From Chlorops oryzae (lineage: Eukaryota > Arthropoda > Insecta > Diptera > Chloropidae): DNA of 64,000 nt. The DNA lies in NCBI GenBank assembly GCA_020466095.1, contig CM035806.1:165859371-165923370 (forward strand). Reading direction: 5' to 3'. The notes under the pieces are model-generated. The model did no database searches and was not told where the DNA came from. It saw only the letters and a program-made list of their open reading frames with translations. This document shows, piece by piece, positions 1 to 10,821 of the stretch (the stretch's first letter is position 1; the number at the start of each line of letters is the position of its first letter). Made by a program: the position numbers and the translations under genes.

Positions 1-316
1 GTTCCACATACACAGGGACACAGAGACATTGGAAATCCCACATCAAATGCTATCAATATAATCACCAGAGCTTGTGCCCACAAATTGCATTACTCACACT
101 AGATAGAAAGCAGTTATGATAACAATGATATATATACCTACACATTTATGTTTCAACGAGAGAATTTACAGTGAAATCCCGCACTTGCGGACCCTTGATA
201 GTTCGGTCATTTTCGTCCAGCGATTTTACAAGCTAGAGATCGATTTTTACTATGTACATTATGTATTATATATTACGTTTATGTACATTATTATGTTAAA
301 ACAAATCATCCGAAAT
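1..316. other. Intergenic, nothing recognised
   Basis: AT-rich sequence without a convincing open frame, terminal repeat or RNA gene. Confidence 0.5.
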
Positions 317-937
317 ACACAGAGCGAAATTAACCATGATTTTTTTTAAAAGGGCGCATTGTTATTCACAGTCCTTTTGATTTTCGAGCAGAACGAAAAT
401 TTCAAAAGAAAAATGGTTGAGTCAAAAACATTTTTTGGTTGATTTGAAAAGAAAAATTTTTAATTACATTTCTTTTCGTTGTGTATAATTCTCATTTGGT
501 TTATAAAATATAACATATAAAATATTTATTCATCTTAGAACTTTTTAAGCATTGCGAAAGCAGTCACACAACAACGGAGTGACAAAATCGGATGAAGTCC
601 GTCCGATGGCTATTTTTGGGGTTATGTTCAGCAGAGACCAATTTGCTTTGAACGTTAAATAAATTTGTTTTGACATTTCTTCCTTTATAGGTATTTAAAA
701 AAATTTTTTTTTATTTTAAAAATTATCTTGTCATTCCAATTATGTCTGTGGTCAGTTCAACAATTTAAATTTAAATCCATTTTATTTCAATCTGAAATTT
801 GGTTGATTCAAAAGAAAAATCTTTATTTTTTCCAGCAAGAAAAATTGTTAAAATTAAAGATATTCCTTGTTGAAGCCGTTTTGTATGTTTTTCCTTTTGA
901 TTTAACCAGTTTTCTGTTTGATATTTTTTCTCTGTGT
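317..937 (+). mobile_element. Non-autonomous element, ACACAGAG family, copy 1
   Basis: Begins ACACAGAG (317-324) and ends CTCTGTGT (930-937), exact inverted termini. The interior (cacagtccttttgattttcg, then gcattgcgaaagcagtcac) recurs at 7592-8195 and in part at 5519-5753 and 37139-37290. It has no coding capacity, so it must be mobilised in trans. I do not see a convincing target duplication at this copy. Confidence 0.7.
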
Positions 938-1818
938 AGGTACTTGCTTCTTTCGTCCGTATGATCGATAATGAGGATGTCCGGTGATGAGAGACTTCAC
1001 TGTAGACATATACAATGAGTTGAATTTCGGTAACACAACTCTTGCCATTTCTAGGTAATCTTATCTCTAGCAAAATCAAAACAAATTGCGGCTCATTCTC
1101 TCATATCAATATGGGAAATATTTTCACATGCACATATTCTGCATGGATTCCAAAAATATCCCAAACAGAAGCGAATCGAAAAGTCTTAAAAAAAATATTT
1201 TAAAAAAATCGATTGGCTTGCAATGAGAGTAATCGAGCCACCATTTATTTTTAATTAACTGGATTTTTCTTGCTTTCACTCTCCCTCGATCTGTCGCTTT
1301 CGTTTATTGAGTTCAGAAATGCGGGTAGAACTATTTGCAAAAGTACGAAACGGATGCGGGAAGAAATTGCACAAATATGAGCAACGGTAAAGCGATTGAA
1401 TGGAGCTTGAAAAATGTAGTATGTGAATTGTTCGAGTGGATTCCAGAACTAATTTTTAGTAATTACGCTTCTTACTTTCAGATTCCATAAAGCATCTCTT
1501 TATATATTTTCTTTTTCGGTTGAAAAATTTCGAAAATATCCTTACGTACTTAGATGTGACTGTAATAAGACAACCTGAATTTTTTGACATAATGTTTACC
1601 TCCATACCAAATCTTAATGAGAAGAGCCTCCAGAGATTCCACATGCCTGAGCATTTTTCAGGCTAATATTCATTTAATATTTGGGTGATTTTTAAAGCAG
1701 GCCACACCCACTTTTAACTCCGGAACATTATTTTTAAGTACTGACATATTTATATGTGTGCAATGGCACCAATGTTACCAATGATCTCAGTTAAGAAATT
1801 CTTCAAACCTACTAATAA
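938..1818. other. Intergenic, nothing recognised
   Basis: AT-rich. Short open frames here have no recognisable domain and look random. Confidence 0.5.
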
Positions 1819-2669
1819 CAAGTAAGGGTGTTATAGTCATGCGAGCCTGACAATAAAATACCCGACACAGACACAAATGTTCAAATAATTTTTAATATCA
1901 AGAGGTGTTTAAGGCCATTAGGGGCCGCATATATCGACTTTTGTTAAATTTCTTTATGAAAACCGCCCCTTTGCCACGCCCACTTTTCCAATTCTTTTGA
2001 ATTCTAATCGGAGACTTAAATAAAAGATCAAATTCTAAATTTCATTGAAAAGTTTTTCGAAAAAGTCCGATTTTGGGTCAGTTTTGGGATTTTTGTGACA
2101 TACCCTAGTACTGGAGGTACCCTTAATAATGGACCGATCAAGGAAATTTTTGGAGAGGACTTTTATGGCTACAAAGGAAGCATAAGTGCCAAATTTCGTT
2201 CAAGTCCCATTCGAATTTCGGATGTAGGAGGCAATTTTCGAAAAACGCCCTTCGGCCACGCCCACTTTCAATTTTTGGATATTGAATAACTTCGCTTTAA
2301 ATATGTTCAACTATCAAATTTCATCAAAATATCTAGAAAAACTCCGGTTTAGAGCAGTTTTTGTGATTTTCATAACAGACCCTAGTACTGGAGGTACCCT
2401 TAAAAATGGTCCAATCAGGTCCATTCTCGAACTTGTTCTTACTCATGTCCCCGTGAGCACGTATATCAAATTTTGTCAGGATAGCTCAACTCCTTCGATA
2501 AGATAACTGTATACAGACAGACGGACAGACGGACATGTCTAAATCGAATCTCCTGGTGACGCTGATCATTTCTATATATATAATATTATGGTCTATCTCG
2601 ACTGGTTCTGGGTGTTACACACAACCACACAAACGCAATATACCCTCGACACAGAGTGTGTCGGGTATT
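1819..2669 (+). repeat. Hairpin-ended dispersed repeat (family C), full copy
   Basis: One end starts at aagtaagggtgttatag (about 1819). The other end is the hairpin around 2641-2669 (TACCCTCGACAC / GTGTGTCGGGTA). The phrase 'ctagtactggaggtaccctt' occurs twice inside, so the body is itself an imperfect internal duplication. Inverted copies lie at 50045-50840 and 59420-60263, with fragments at 6880-7101 and 8966-9130. The 'gacagacggacagacggacatgtc' neighbourhood is the complement of a phrase widespread in dipteran repeats. Non-coding; the transposon class is not established. Confidence 0.75.
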
Positions 2670-3199
2670 AAAATGCAGTCAAACCTCTTTAAGTCGTATT
2701 ACCATTGCCCGCAAAAAAGGACTACGACTAATGAAGAATTCGAGTTATATAAATCAGTTCGAGTAAAGGAAGTTTGTCTGTATGTTTATACCAGCGGAGA
2801 TTAAATATTGCTATTACAACATTACAACATCAAGCGTAAATAAATTAAATTTCCCCTTCAAAAAATAAAACTCGTTCGAGCATATTCCATATTTATCAAC
2901 CACATATAAATTGGTTCTCACTCTATTTAAATTTTTAATGAATTTAATCAATTTCCAATGAAATTACCTTTCAATATCGAATTACAATCGTGGCAACAGA
3001 TAAGTAGGTCTGAAATGTGTTGTTGCGAGAAAAAAAACCCCCCGCCCCGAAGCACACATAAAACTTTATGTCTGCGAACACTCAAGTCCATATGGGATCG
3101 GATATCCTGCCACACGGCTGAGCTTCAAGTCAGTGAATTTTCTCGTATGTGGATTGGAGCACGACCAGAGCGTGGGAGTAAACTAGGCAGGACCTTTTT
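2670..3199. other. Intergenic, nothing recognised
   Basis: No terminal repeats or credible coding sequence seen. The 86-codon frame at 2958-3218 shows no domain. Confidence 0.45.
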
Positions 3200-3370
3200 A
3201 GGGAATGTTCACTCTTAAGAGAATTCACTGTAGGTACTCAATGGGTCCACTCAACAGACTCAACTGTTGTGCAACTGTTGAATTTTACTCAATAGTTTCA
3301 CAACAGTTGCGGCTGCTGAATATACCCATTGAGTACCTACAATGAATTCTCTTAAGAGTGAACATTCTCT
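3200..3370. mobile_element. Near-palindromic MITE, 171 bp
   Basis: The left arm (agggaatgttcactcttaag...) and the right arm (...cttaagagtgaacattctct) are reverse complements over about 48 bp. Partial complementarity continues through 'caactgttgtg', so almost the whole element folds into one hairpin. No clear target duplication. Confidence 0.75.
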
Positions 3371-3415
3371 AAAAAAGATTTTCTTCTTTCTTTCGATCCG
3401 GCGGTTATGAGAGAG

Positions 3416-3421
3416 AGGGAG

Positions 3422-3483
<62 letters not shown>
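3416..3483 (+). repeat. (GA)n microsatellite
   Basis: Nearly uninterrupted GA dinucleotides. The reverse-strand frames rich in Leu-Ser are artefacts of this tract. Confidence 0.95.
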
Positions 3484-3489
<6 letters not shown>

Positions 3490-4060
3490 ACAAAATTTCA
3501 CTACCAATATTGAATTTCGTTGAATAATTTCGAAGCGTGCAAGTTCGCGTGGACCCCCACACGGAATACCTCCATTCAAATTGATTTATGGATTTCTTCT
3601 AATGGAGCAATTGCAAACCGCATCTGTCGTGATGTTCCGGTTTCAAATGCATTCAACTAAAACAAGTTTTATTAAAATAAATTAATGCTTAAAAAAAAAA
3701 ACAAAAAATTATTGATAATAATTTGCATTCGATGGGAATATCTACATATGTATGTATGTATGTTTGTATGTATATGTATCTATGTAGCTGTGCTAGAATT
3801 ACGCGACGAAATTGAATAAAACAACAAACGTAGGAAGCAAAAAGTTCTATTGGTGGAGAGGTTCGAAACTATGAAAAGCATTTTTAATGAGCAGAAAATA
3901 TCGCTCATTATTCTTAACAAGGCATTTGAATTGTGTATACAGTGAACTCTCCACAGAACGAACGAAGTAATTAAAAGCAGCCCACTTCAAGTTAACGAAT
4001 TGTATGAGTTTTCCAACGTCCAGTATTTTTGATCAAATATTCTATTTTATCAGTGGGTAC
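3484..4060. other. Intergenic with a small TATG microsatellite
   Basis: A TATG/TGTA microsatellite lies near 3746-3785. Otherwise nothing recognisable. Confidence 0.5.
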
Positions 4061-4459
4061 CAGGGAAGTCAACCGGGTGGAAAGTTTGCCCGGTTCGGTT
4101 TGGCGGTTCGAACCGTGTTTGAACTTTTGGATTGGTTCGTCCAATCGGTTTGTCTACTTCTTTGAACCGTGGTTTCGGTTCGGGAATTTTTCACACTGAA
4201 AAAAATTGTTAACACGTGTTCCCACTTCTAACGCATTTTTTGTACCATTTAGGGTTAAAAAGTTAGTGGTGGTTACTTTTCTCATATTAGAGATGGTATC
4301 GATACTAATTTCATAAGAATATCGACTTCGATTTTTTTTTATTTTTGGCCTATGGGAGCGACCACTGTGCATGGTTGCAGGCCAAAATGAAACCCAGAAC
4401 CTTTACAAAAAGGGGTTCGGTTCAAACATTTGTAAAAAAAACTCCGGTTCGGTTAATGG

Positions 4460-5163
4460 CAGTGCTCGGACTTCTACCACTTAAGTGGTAGATCTACCAC
4501 TATTTTCACTTTCTACCACTTCTACCACGCTAGGACCAAATCTACCACTTTTTTTTTTACTTTTTATGCCTTTGTTTTATTTATTTTATGATCATTTCGA
4601 ATAATTGAGAGCATAAAAAATGTGCTTCAATGTTGTGTTATTTAAAAATATGTTGGCTGCTTCCTATTGTCAAGCAGGGATCGGCACTAATAATATTTTC
4701 ATCAATATTATCATGACTGATTACGGATTGATCAAGAAATATCATTTTTTTATTTTTGATTACTGAATAAAAAAAAATAAAAATTGAAAATTTAAAATTC
4801 CCAAATAATGAACAATCCGTATTTTAGATTCTAAAAATTTGATTGATTCTATGAAAATATTTACAAATTTAAAAATGTGATTTTTTTTAAAATCCGAAAT
4901 TTATTTTTTGCCGATCCCTGTTGTCAAGTATGTTGCCAAGAATGGCAGTATTGTTACTTAACGACATCCAATAAATATTGACACATTTTTTATAATAAGA
5001 GAAAATACCCAAAAACATGTAAGTTTCCCAATTTTCTACATGATCAGATGTGATAAATTGTATTACTATTTAAAAAAAATTTTAATCTACTACTTTTTAT
5101 ATAAATCTACCACTTCTTCTTTAAAAATCTACCACCTTTTAAAATTTTCAAGTCCGAGCACTG
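4460..5163 (+). mobile_element. hAT-like MITE (family N) inside family M
   Basis: Terminal inverted repeat CAGTGCTCGGACTT / AAGTCCGAGCACTG, fitting the hAT CAGNG start. It is flanked by 8-bp duplications gttaatgg (4452-4459) and gttaattg (5164-5171), 7 of 8 matching. Subterminal 'ctaccact' motifs occur many times near both ends, as in transposase-binding arrays. Contains family O. Confidence 0.85.
4675..4920 (+). mobile_element. hAT-like MITE (family O) inside family N
   Basis: 246 bp with ends CAGGGATCGGCA / TGCCGATCCCTG and a perfect 8-bp duplication ttgtcaag (4667-4674 and 4921-4928). It is the innermost and therefore youngest of three nested hAT-type insertions. Confidence 0.92.
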
Positions 5164-5196
5164 GTTAATTGTTCGGTTCATCAGCAGATAAAAGCG

Positions 5197-5515
5197 GTTT
5201 TCCGATTCAAAACCGGTTCGGTTCAAATCCGGTTCGGTTCAAAACCGGTTCGGTTCAAACCCGGTTCGGTTCAAATCCCGTTTCGGTTCAAACCCGGTTC
5301 GGTTCAAAACCGGTTCGGTTCAAACCCGGTTCGGTTCAAATCCCGTTTCGGTTCAAACCCGGTTCGGTTCAAACCCGGTTCGGTTCAAACCCGTTTCGGT
5401 TCAAACCCGGTTCGGTTCAAACCCGGTTCGGTTCAAACCCGGTTCGGTTCAAACCCGGTTCGGTTCAAACCCGGTTCGGTTCAAACCCGGTTCGGTTCAA
5501 AACTGGTTCACGTCC
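5197..5515 (+). repeat. 16-bp minisatellite (ttcggttcaaacccgg)n
   Basis: About 20 tandem copies of a 16-bp unit derived from the subterminal sequence of family M, with point variants (cccgtttcgg). The 118-codon frame over it is a by-product of the repeat. Confidence 0.95.
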
Positions 5516-5518
5516 CTG

Positions 5519-5753
5519 GTTCTAAGATGAATACATATCTTATATGTCCTATTTTATAAACCAAATGAGAATTATACCGAACGTATAGAAATGTAATTAA
5601 ACATATTTACTACTTTCAAATCAACCAAAAAATGTTGTTGACTCAACCATTTTGCTTTTGAAATTTTCGTTCTGCTCGAAAATCAAAAGGACTGTGAATA
5701 ACAATGTGCCCTTTCAAAAAAAAAAATGCATGGTTAAGTTCGCTCAGTGTAGT
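5519..5753 (-). mobile_element. Truncated ACACAGAG-family element
   Basis: Reverse complement of the left half of the elements at 317-937 and 7592-8195. It ends at cgctcagtgt (about 5753) and is cut off by family M on its other side. Confidence 0.7.
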
Positions 5754-6879
5754 TATGATTAAAGTTAAATCCCTTAATGGAGGAACACCGATGATGCGGC
5801 ATTTCTTCTAATTTCAACTAAAAAAAAAATTGATTCAAGTTTTAAGGAAGAACTGCTTTTATAAGATTCAGCTTATTATGCAGGGTTTTCGCTGGGGCGC
5901 AGTAGAGTAAATGGTTAGTTAAAAGTTGGCATTTCTTTAATTTAAACAATCTGTCGCAAAATTTATACATTAAAGATTTTTTTTTAATTATTTTTTGTCT
6001 CAATTTCAAAGGTTTATTTTATTTACTTTAATTCAAATATAACAAAATATTTCCCTCACGTTCGGCTTGTGCCTCTGAAGCGGTCTGTGCGCTGCCAATA
6101 TCAACAGTCGAACAGGCGAACACCATCCTAAGTGCAAATAATGCAATATACACCGTTGTTACCTGTTAAATCAACAGTTGAGAGCTCACGGTTTACTGCT
6201 TTTATTAACTCATCGAAACTATTCACGCAACACTGGCTCGACATCGGCATCGGCATGGCCGAACTTCGGTAAAGTTTGCACATAACAAACAAGAAAGTGT
6301 TTACTTTTCCCTCAATGTATGTGAACTTTGCAATTTCAATTTCAATTTCGATTTCAATTTCGATTTCGATTTCATTTTGGAAAAGGATACGAGTTTATAA
6401 CATTTCGGACCGGAGATCATTTCATAACTTCCGAAGCTCAAATCGTTTTGCCATTTATTTCGTTTTTCTATTTTTCTTATTATTAACTTTTTAATGGAAT
6501 TCATTGAGAGCCCCATCGACATGAATTCACTTTAAAATGGTTCAGTTACGCTCAATCGTCAATTGACTGTCATGGGTGTTTTGATGGTTCAATCAATTCA
6601 CCCGATTACCCTCGAACAAACTACTTATTGTAGGTGAAAGTAAAAAAGGACAAACTTTTGACGGCGCCGTTGTTCGCCGGGAACTTTTTAACTTCGCTTT
6701 TTCGACTCGTGTCTGGGAAATTCCGTCCACCAAATGAATCTAAATGTGGTCTTTGAATAGCGCTACTTAAAGGGGCGATACATATGTCAAGGGTATATAC
6801 CGTTTGTGCGTACGTGAGTTACGTAGAAGTAGACCATGAAGTGTATGTAGAGAAAAACAAGTCGTGACTCTACTTCTTG
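5754..6879. other. Intergenic; TTTCRA microsatellite
   Basis: A (TTTCAA/TTTCGA)n hexanucleotide tract lies at about 6328-6375. No gene or terminal repeat recognised. Confidence 0.5.
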
Positions 6880-7101
6880 TATGCATTTTTCTTATCGAAC
6901 GACTTAAGCTATCTTCCCAAAACTCGTAATGCGTATTGTCGGAGACATGAGTAAAAACAAGTTCGAGAATGGACCCGATCGGACCATTTTAATGGGTCTG
7001 TTGTATCCCTGAGATACACATTTCAGAATTGAAAAAAGTTCTGCATAATATGTCGAATGGCCCTGGACGTTCGCACAAACACAATACACCCTCGACACAA
7101 T
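6880..7101 (+). repeat. Diverged family C fragment, split by a LINE insertion
   Basis: Shares 'gacatgagtaaaaacaagttcgagaatgg'-type sequence (about 6944-6975) and the 'caccctcgacacaat' terminal hairpin arm with the family C copies. The rest of the hairpin resumes after 7479 (gttcggggtat). Confidence 0.6.
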
Positions 7102-7479
7102 CTTCTTCATCTTCTTGCGAGTTTAACTATCCCGGTCTACCCGGGGTCCGCAAAACGCGACCAGTTCCTCCATTTTGTTCTGTCGGTTGCATCATCCGAG
7201 GTAAGTCCTACAGCCTCTAGGTCCCATTTTATTGTGTCCATCCAGCGCTGTTGCGGACGCCCCCGTTTTCTGCAACCTTGAATTTCCAGTGCGTAGTAGC
7301 CTTTCTTTGCCAAAGTCTCCTCATTTGCTCTCAGGACGTGTCCATACCAGCGTAGCCTTGCTTCTCGCATTTTCCCAATAATTGGCGCAACTCCATAGCG
7401 TCTACGGATGTCTACGTTTGGAACATGATCAAGACGAGTGAGTCCGGATATCCAGCGAAGCATCTTTGTTTCCGTACCC
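7102..7479 (-). mobile_element. 5'-truncated non-LTR retrotransposon (RTE-type 3' end)
   Basis: The - strand frame 7137-7463 is the C-terminal tail of an endonuclease/reverse transcriptase polyprotein: RLRWYGHVLR, then RGRPQQRW and WRNWSRFADPG are its hallmarks. The 3' end is a GAA/GAT-type trinucleotide tail (rc of cttcttcatcttcttgc). The insert is bracketed by a perfect 13-bp target duplication, ccctcgacacaat (7089-7101 and 7480-7492), which lies in the terminal hairpin of a family C repeat. Only the last ~375 bp were copied, so it is dead on arrival. The assignment to RTE rather than another clade is from tail type and protein style only. Confidence 0.88.
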
Positions 7480-7591
7480 CCCTCGACACAATGTTCGGGG
7501 TATAAAAATGAGCGTGCAACACAGCCACAACCACGACGTTAAAATGACAAATTTTCATAACAGAAGTAGATTTTGGACATGGCATGCATGT

Positions 7592-8195
7592 ACACTGAGC
7601 GAATTTAACCATGATTTTTTTTTTTTAAATGGCGCATTGTTATTCACAGTCCTTTTGATTTTCGAGCAGAACGAAAATTTCAAAAGAAATTTGGTTGATT
7701 AAATTTTTTTTTAATTCGGTATAATTCTCATTTGGTTTATAAAATTGGACATATAAGATATTTATTCATCTTAGAACTTTTTAAGCATTGCGAAAGCAGT
7801 CACACGACAACAGAGTGACAAAATTGGATGAAGTCCATCCGATGGCTGTTTTTGGGGTTATGTTCAGCAGAGGACTCTGTGGCCATTTGCTTGGAACGTT
7901 AAGTTAATTTGTTTTGACATTTCTTCTCTTATGGGTATTTTAGAATTTTTTTTAATTTTTTTAATTATCTTGTCATTTCAATTATGTCCGTGGTTAGTTT
8001 AACAATTTAAATTTAAATCCATTTTTGAAAATTATCATGTCATTTCAATCCTGATAATATGGTTGATTCAAAAGAAAAATTTTATTTTTTCCAACAAGAA
8101 AAATTGTTAAAATTAAAAATATTCCTTGTTGAAGCCGTTTTGTATGTTTTTCCTTTTGATTTAACCAGTTTTCTGTTTGATTTTTTTCTCTGTGT
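7592..8195 (+). mobile_element. Non-autonomous element, ACACAGAG family, copy 2
   Basis: Starts ACACTGAG, ends CTCTGTGT, flanked by ATGT (7588-7591 and 8196-8199), a probable 4-bp target duplication. Collinear with the copy at 317-937. No open frame of substance. Confidence 0.75.
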
Positions 8196-8340
8196 ATGTA
8201 CATACCTATGTATGAGGCGTTCTATGCATTTGGGTAAAATTAAATCCACAAAATCAATCAAAAATGAAGGCAGCTTTAACGAAAGACGAGAACTGCCTGA
8301 AACGACAATATGTCTTAAGGCAACATAGACACAGAGAGAG

Positions 8341-8346
8341 AAAGAC

Positions 8347-8402
<56 letters not shown>
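8341..8402 (+). repeat. (GA)n microsatellite
   Basis: Pure GA dinucleotides over about 60 bp, embedded in low-quality open frames that should be ignored. Confidence 0.95.
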
Positions 8403-8403
<1 letters not shown>

Positions 8404-8965
8404 GCGGACGAATTGGGTTTGTCTAAACCGAAGCAAAGCTGACGCTAATTTGAAGGAATAAGTTCGTTGCCCAAAACTTAACAATCCGAGTCACCAGATG
8501 CCACCAACCTCGAACATTTATCGTGCCCATGAATGAGGGAGTCTCGACTCGACTGGTCCAACATAGTACGCATGCATGTGTTTTAAGAGAAAATGCTGCA
8601 ATCCGTTTAAACGATGTTTTCATCCTGAGAGCATGGAAATGAATCCCGGCGGCTTAAAATCATTTAACTTGGGCCACCGACCGACCGACAGGCCGACCGA
8701 CCAGCAAACCAATTTTCCAATTCGAATGTGATTTGTCAAAGCCACATTTTCCAAATGCTAAAACTTGGGTAAAAGTTTGTCATAGAAGCAGAAGCTTTTA
8801 GCATGTCTTTTCATCACGATGACGTCTTCTTGGAATCGCGCTTGATTACGAAAAACATTCAAAATGGAAACACAAAAAGTGAAGCTACGGAAAACTTATT
8901 AAAAAAACAAAATTTCAAGAATACCAAAGCTTTTTATACTTTTAAATAGTTTTTGTTTTCGTTAG
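8403..8965. other. Intergenic, nothing recognised
   Basis: Contains a short CCGA-rich tract near 8678-8702. No supported gene. Confidence 0.45.
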
Positions 8966-9130
8966 TACCCGACGCAATATCTTCGAAATTTGGTTTGCGG
9001 GTATGCGCGGGAACATGAGTAAGGACGAGATCGGAGCATTTTTAAGGGTACCTCCAGTACTAGGGTCTGTTATGAAAATGATAAATGCTCTAAAATCTAA
9101 TTCTTCAACATTTTTTCAAGATTTAAGCTC
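8966..9130 (-). repeat. Family C fragment
   Basis: Carries 'gggaacatgagtaagga' and 'gggtacctccagtactaggg' as in the - strand copies at 50045-50840 and 59420-60263. Both ends are lost. Confidence 0.7.
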
Positions 9131-9339
9131 TTATTTAGGCCGTCGATTAAGTTTCTTAAGATTGGAAAAGTGGGAACCCCAGTTTGCACGGATTAGTTAC
9201 GTAAACTTATACTTGAAACACCTTACCTTGGTCGGGCTGCTTACAAAGGGTCTTGAAATAGTACCATGAGTTATATGTAACATGATGGCTTGCTGGTATA
9301 ATGTAGTTTACCTAATTTTTAAATAATCTTTAAAACGTC

Positions 9340-9800
9340 TTGCGGAAGTAGTGGCCCGCAGAAATGGTCTGGTTTGGTTAGGTTAAGATGGGCTGCCCCT
9401 AGGGCTCGCTTAGACCAGGTAGGTCCATTGTGATACCCAATCTCTTTTTAGAGATAGGTACATGCGTATTTTTCGGACATCTATTTTTTAAACCATTTAG
9501 CGCTTTCGATGATGATAGGTACACTCAACGGGTCGATAAAACCAACAGAAAGTGAGTTAAGAAAATAACCCCCTTAAAAAAATTTTCCTTTGCCTCACAA
9601 GGAGCCGGACAATGAAGGGGTAGGTATTGAGGAGTTTCTTCCTCCTCCTCGTCCTGGCAGCTTTTACAAAAATCGAAGGCTGTCGCTCCCAATCTTCTCG
9701 CGTGAGGGCCAATCAAGCAGTGTCCAGTCAGTACCCCAACTAGTACCGAGAGGCGGCATTTAGACAGCTTTAGGAGCTCCTCTGTTCTTCTCAGACTTAC
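9340..9800 (-). mobile_element. Fragment of a second LINE type: C-terminal Cys-rich tail plus 3' UTR
   Basis: The - strand frame reads LLKLSKCRLS, then VLTGHCLIGPHARRLG, CKSCQDEEEEETPQ and LHCPAPC. This is the C-terminal, Cys-rich tail of a jockey/I-like non-LTR polyprotein following an RNase H-like domain. The frame is interrupted upstream of about 9800. The 9350-9440 stretch (ggttaggttaag..., ggtccattgtgatacc) resembles the 3' UTR common to such elements in flies. Unlike the 7.1-kb LINE, it has no recognisable target duplication. Confidence 0.75.
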
Positions 9801-9994
9801 AAGTACTCATATTCTCCCACCCATTCTGGAAGGATTTGTTTGCCAATTGGTCAATTATAAGACGGCAAGTAGCAAAAGGCATGTCAGCAGGCTCCATACA
9901 AATGATCTGACAATCAATTTTTGATAATATTCTTAAGATAATATTTAAATATGAGCGTTTTTACTTTACTGGACGCATATATGTTTGTATTACC

Positions 9995-10167
9995 AGGTCA
10001 GTAGAGAGGAGGGTGGAAAATGGGAATTTTCCCCCGGGCCCGGGCTTTCTGAAGGGGCCCACAATTGGCAAGGGATTTTGTTTTTTTTTTTTTTTTTTGC
10101 TCGCACATTTCTGTGAGGACCCCGGAAAAAAATCCCCCGGGCCCCAAATATCTCTCTTCGGGCCTGT
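9995..10167 (+). mobile_element. Short GC-capped MITE (family H), copy 1
   Basis: Ends aggtcagtagagagg / ctctcttcgggcctg, with inner G/C runs (cccccgggcccggg, cccccgggcccc) around a poly-T. The inverted copy at 29882-30046 has the same structure, and a deletion derivative sits at 25090-25158. Confidence 0.75.
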
Positions 10168-10239
10168 GTATTACTGTGACATAATTTACTCCCAGCCGGA
10201 ACTGTTTGCGGGAGGTTCTCGAAAACGTGCATATCACAA

Positions 10240-10821
10240 CCCAGCGGGAAATGTCCCGCGGACATCCCCGATGATGTCCTAGTGACTTCGGAGCCGGAAT
10301 GCATGCAATTTCCGGTGACACTTTGTATGACATTTACACAGGAGCTGACATGGACTTCAGCGGTGACATTATCACCGGAAGATTAGAAAATGTCACTGGT
10401 CATGCTAGGGTGTGCGATGGCGAAAAAAGCATTTGATAGCAGCGAACATTGCTCTCTTTTCTCTCTAAATGTCAATTAATAGAAAACCAGTTCGATAACT
10501 TCTCTTCTTTGCCCTCTCTTTGAATATTTCGAAAATTTTTAGAAATCTATTTTTAACAATTTTTGTTCGCCTCAGCCAGGGATCGAACCCGCGATCTTCG
10601 GATTCTGAGTCGAGCACTCATCCACTACGCCACATCATGCTAACGCTGAACTGACGCTAAAACCTTATTTAAATTTTCAGTAGCCAATGAGAGTCAAGCA
10701 CACGAACAGCATCCCTCCACGATGACATGTCCTCCAAGATGTCATGCATGACAATGTCACCTATATGTCATCGATGACATCATTGGTGACTTTGTCATGC
10801 AGGAGATAATTTTCCGCTGGG
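10240..10821 (+). mobile_element. CCCAGCGG-terminated element (family L) with tRNA-like insert
   Basis: Begins CCCAGCGGGAAATGTCC and ends with its complement TTTCCGCTGGG. The subterminal parts are rich in 'gatgtcatcgatgacat'-type palindromes. The CCCAGCGG terminus is shared with the minisatellite elements at 26387-27781 and 45189-46057, which suggests a common transposase. A piece of the same family lies at about 14585-14652. A tRNA-like sequence sits inside. Confidence 0.65.
10570..10645 (-). repeat. tRNA-like sequence (pol III A and B boxes), probable SINE head
   Basis: On the - strand there is a good A box, TGGCGTAGTGG (10622-10632), and a B box, GGTTCGATCCC (10579-10589), 32 nt apart. 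The region between reads gctcgactcagaatccgaag. No acceptor stem can be formed and the anticodon stem is poor, so it is a tRNA-derived SINE head or tRNA pseudogene rather than a working tRNA gene. Confidence 0.6.

Larger units (their letters stand above)
4061..5518 (+). mobile_element. hAT-like element (family M), copy 1, with nested insertions
   Basis: Starts CAGGGAAGTCAACCGG and ends CCGGTTCACGTCCCTG. The shorter homologue at 42562-43024 has the same ends and a 7/8-matching 8-bp TSD, which points to hAT. This copy is enlarged by an internal hAT-like insertion (4460-5163) and by expansion of a GGTTCGGTTC minisatellite (5197-5515). Its own flanks (gtgggtac / gttctaag) do not match, so one flank may be rearranged. 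No transposase. Confidence 0.75.

Noticed and set aside
5169..5525. 118-codon open frame full of GSVQTRF repeats
   Set aside because: It is the translation of a 16-bp minisatellite inside a transposon; no splice or start context and no unique sequence.
9358..9375. Telomere-like TTAGG repeat (ggtttggttaggttaag)
   Set aside because: Only one or two units, and it fits the 3' UTR of the adjacent LINE fragment.
10570..10645. A functional tRNA gene
   Set aside because: A and B boxes are good but the acceptor stem does not pair and the anticodon stem is weak.
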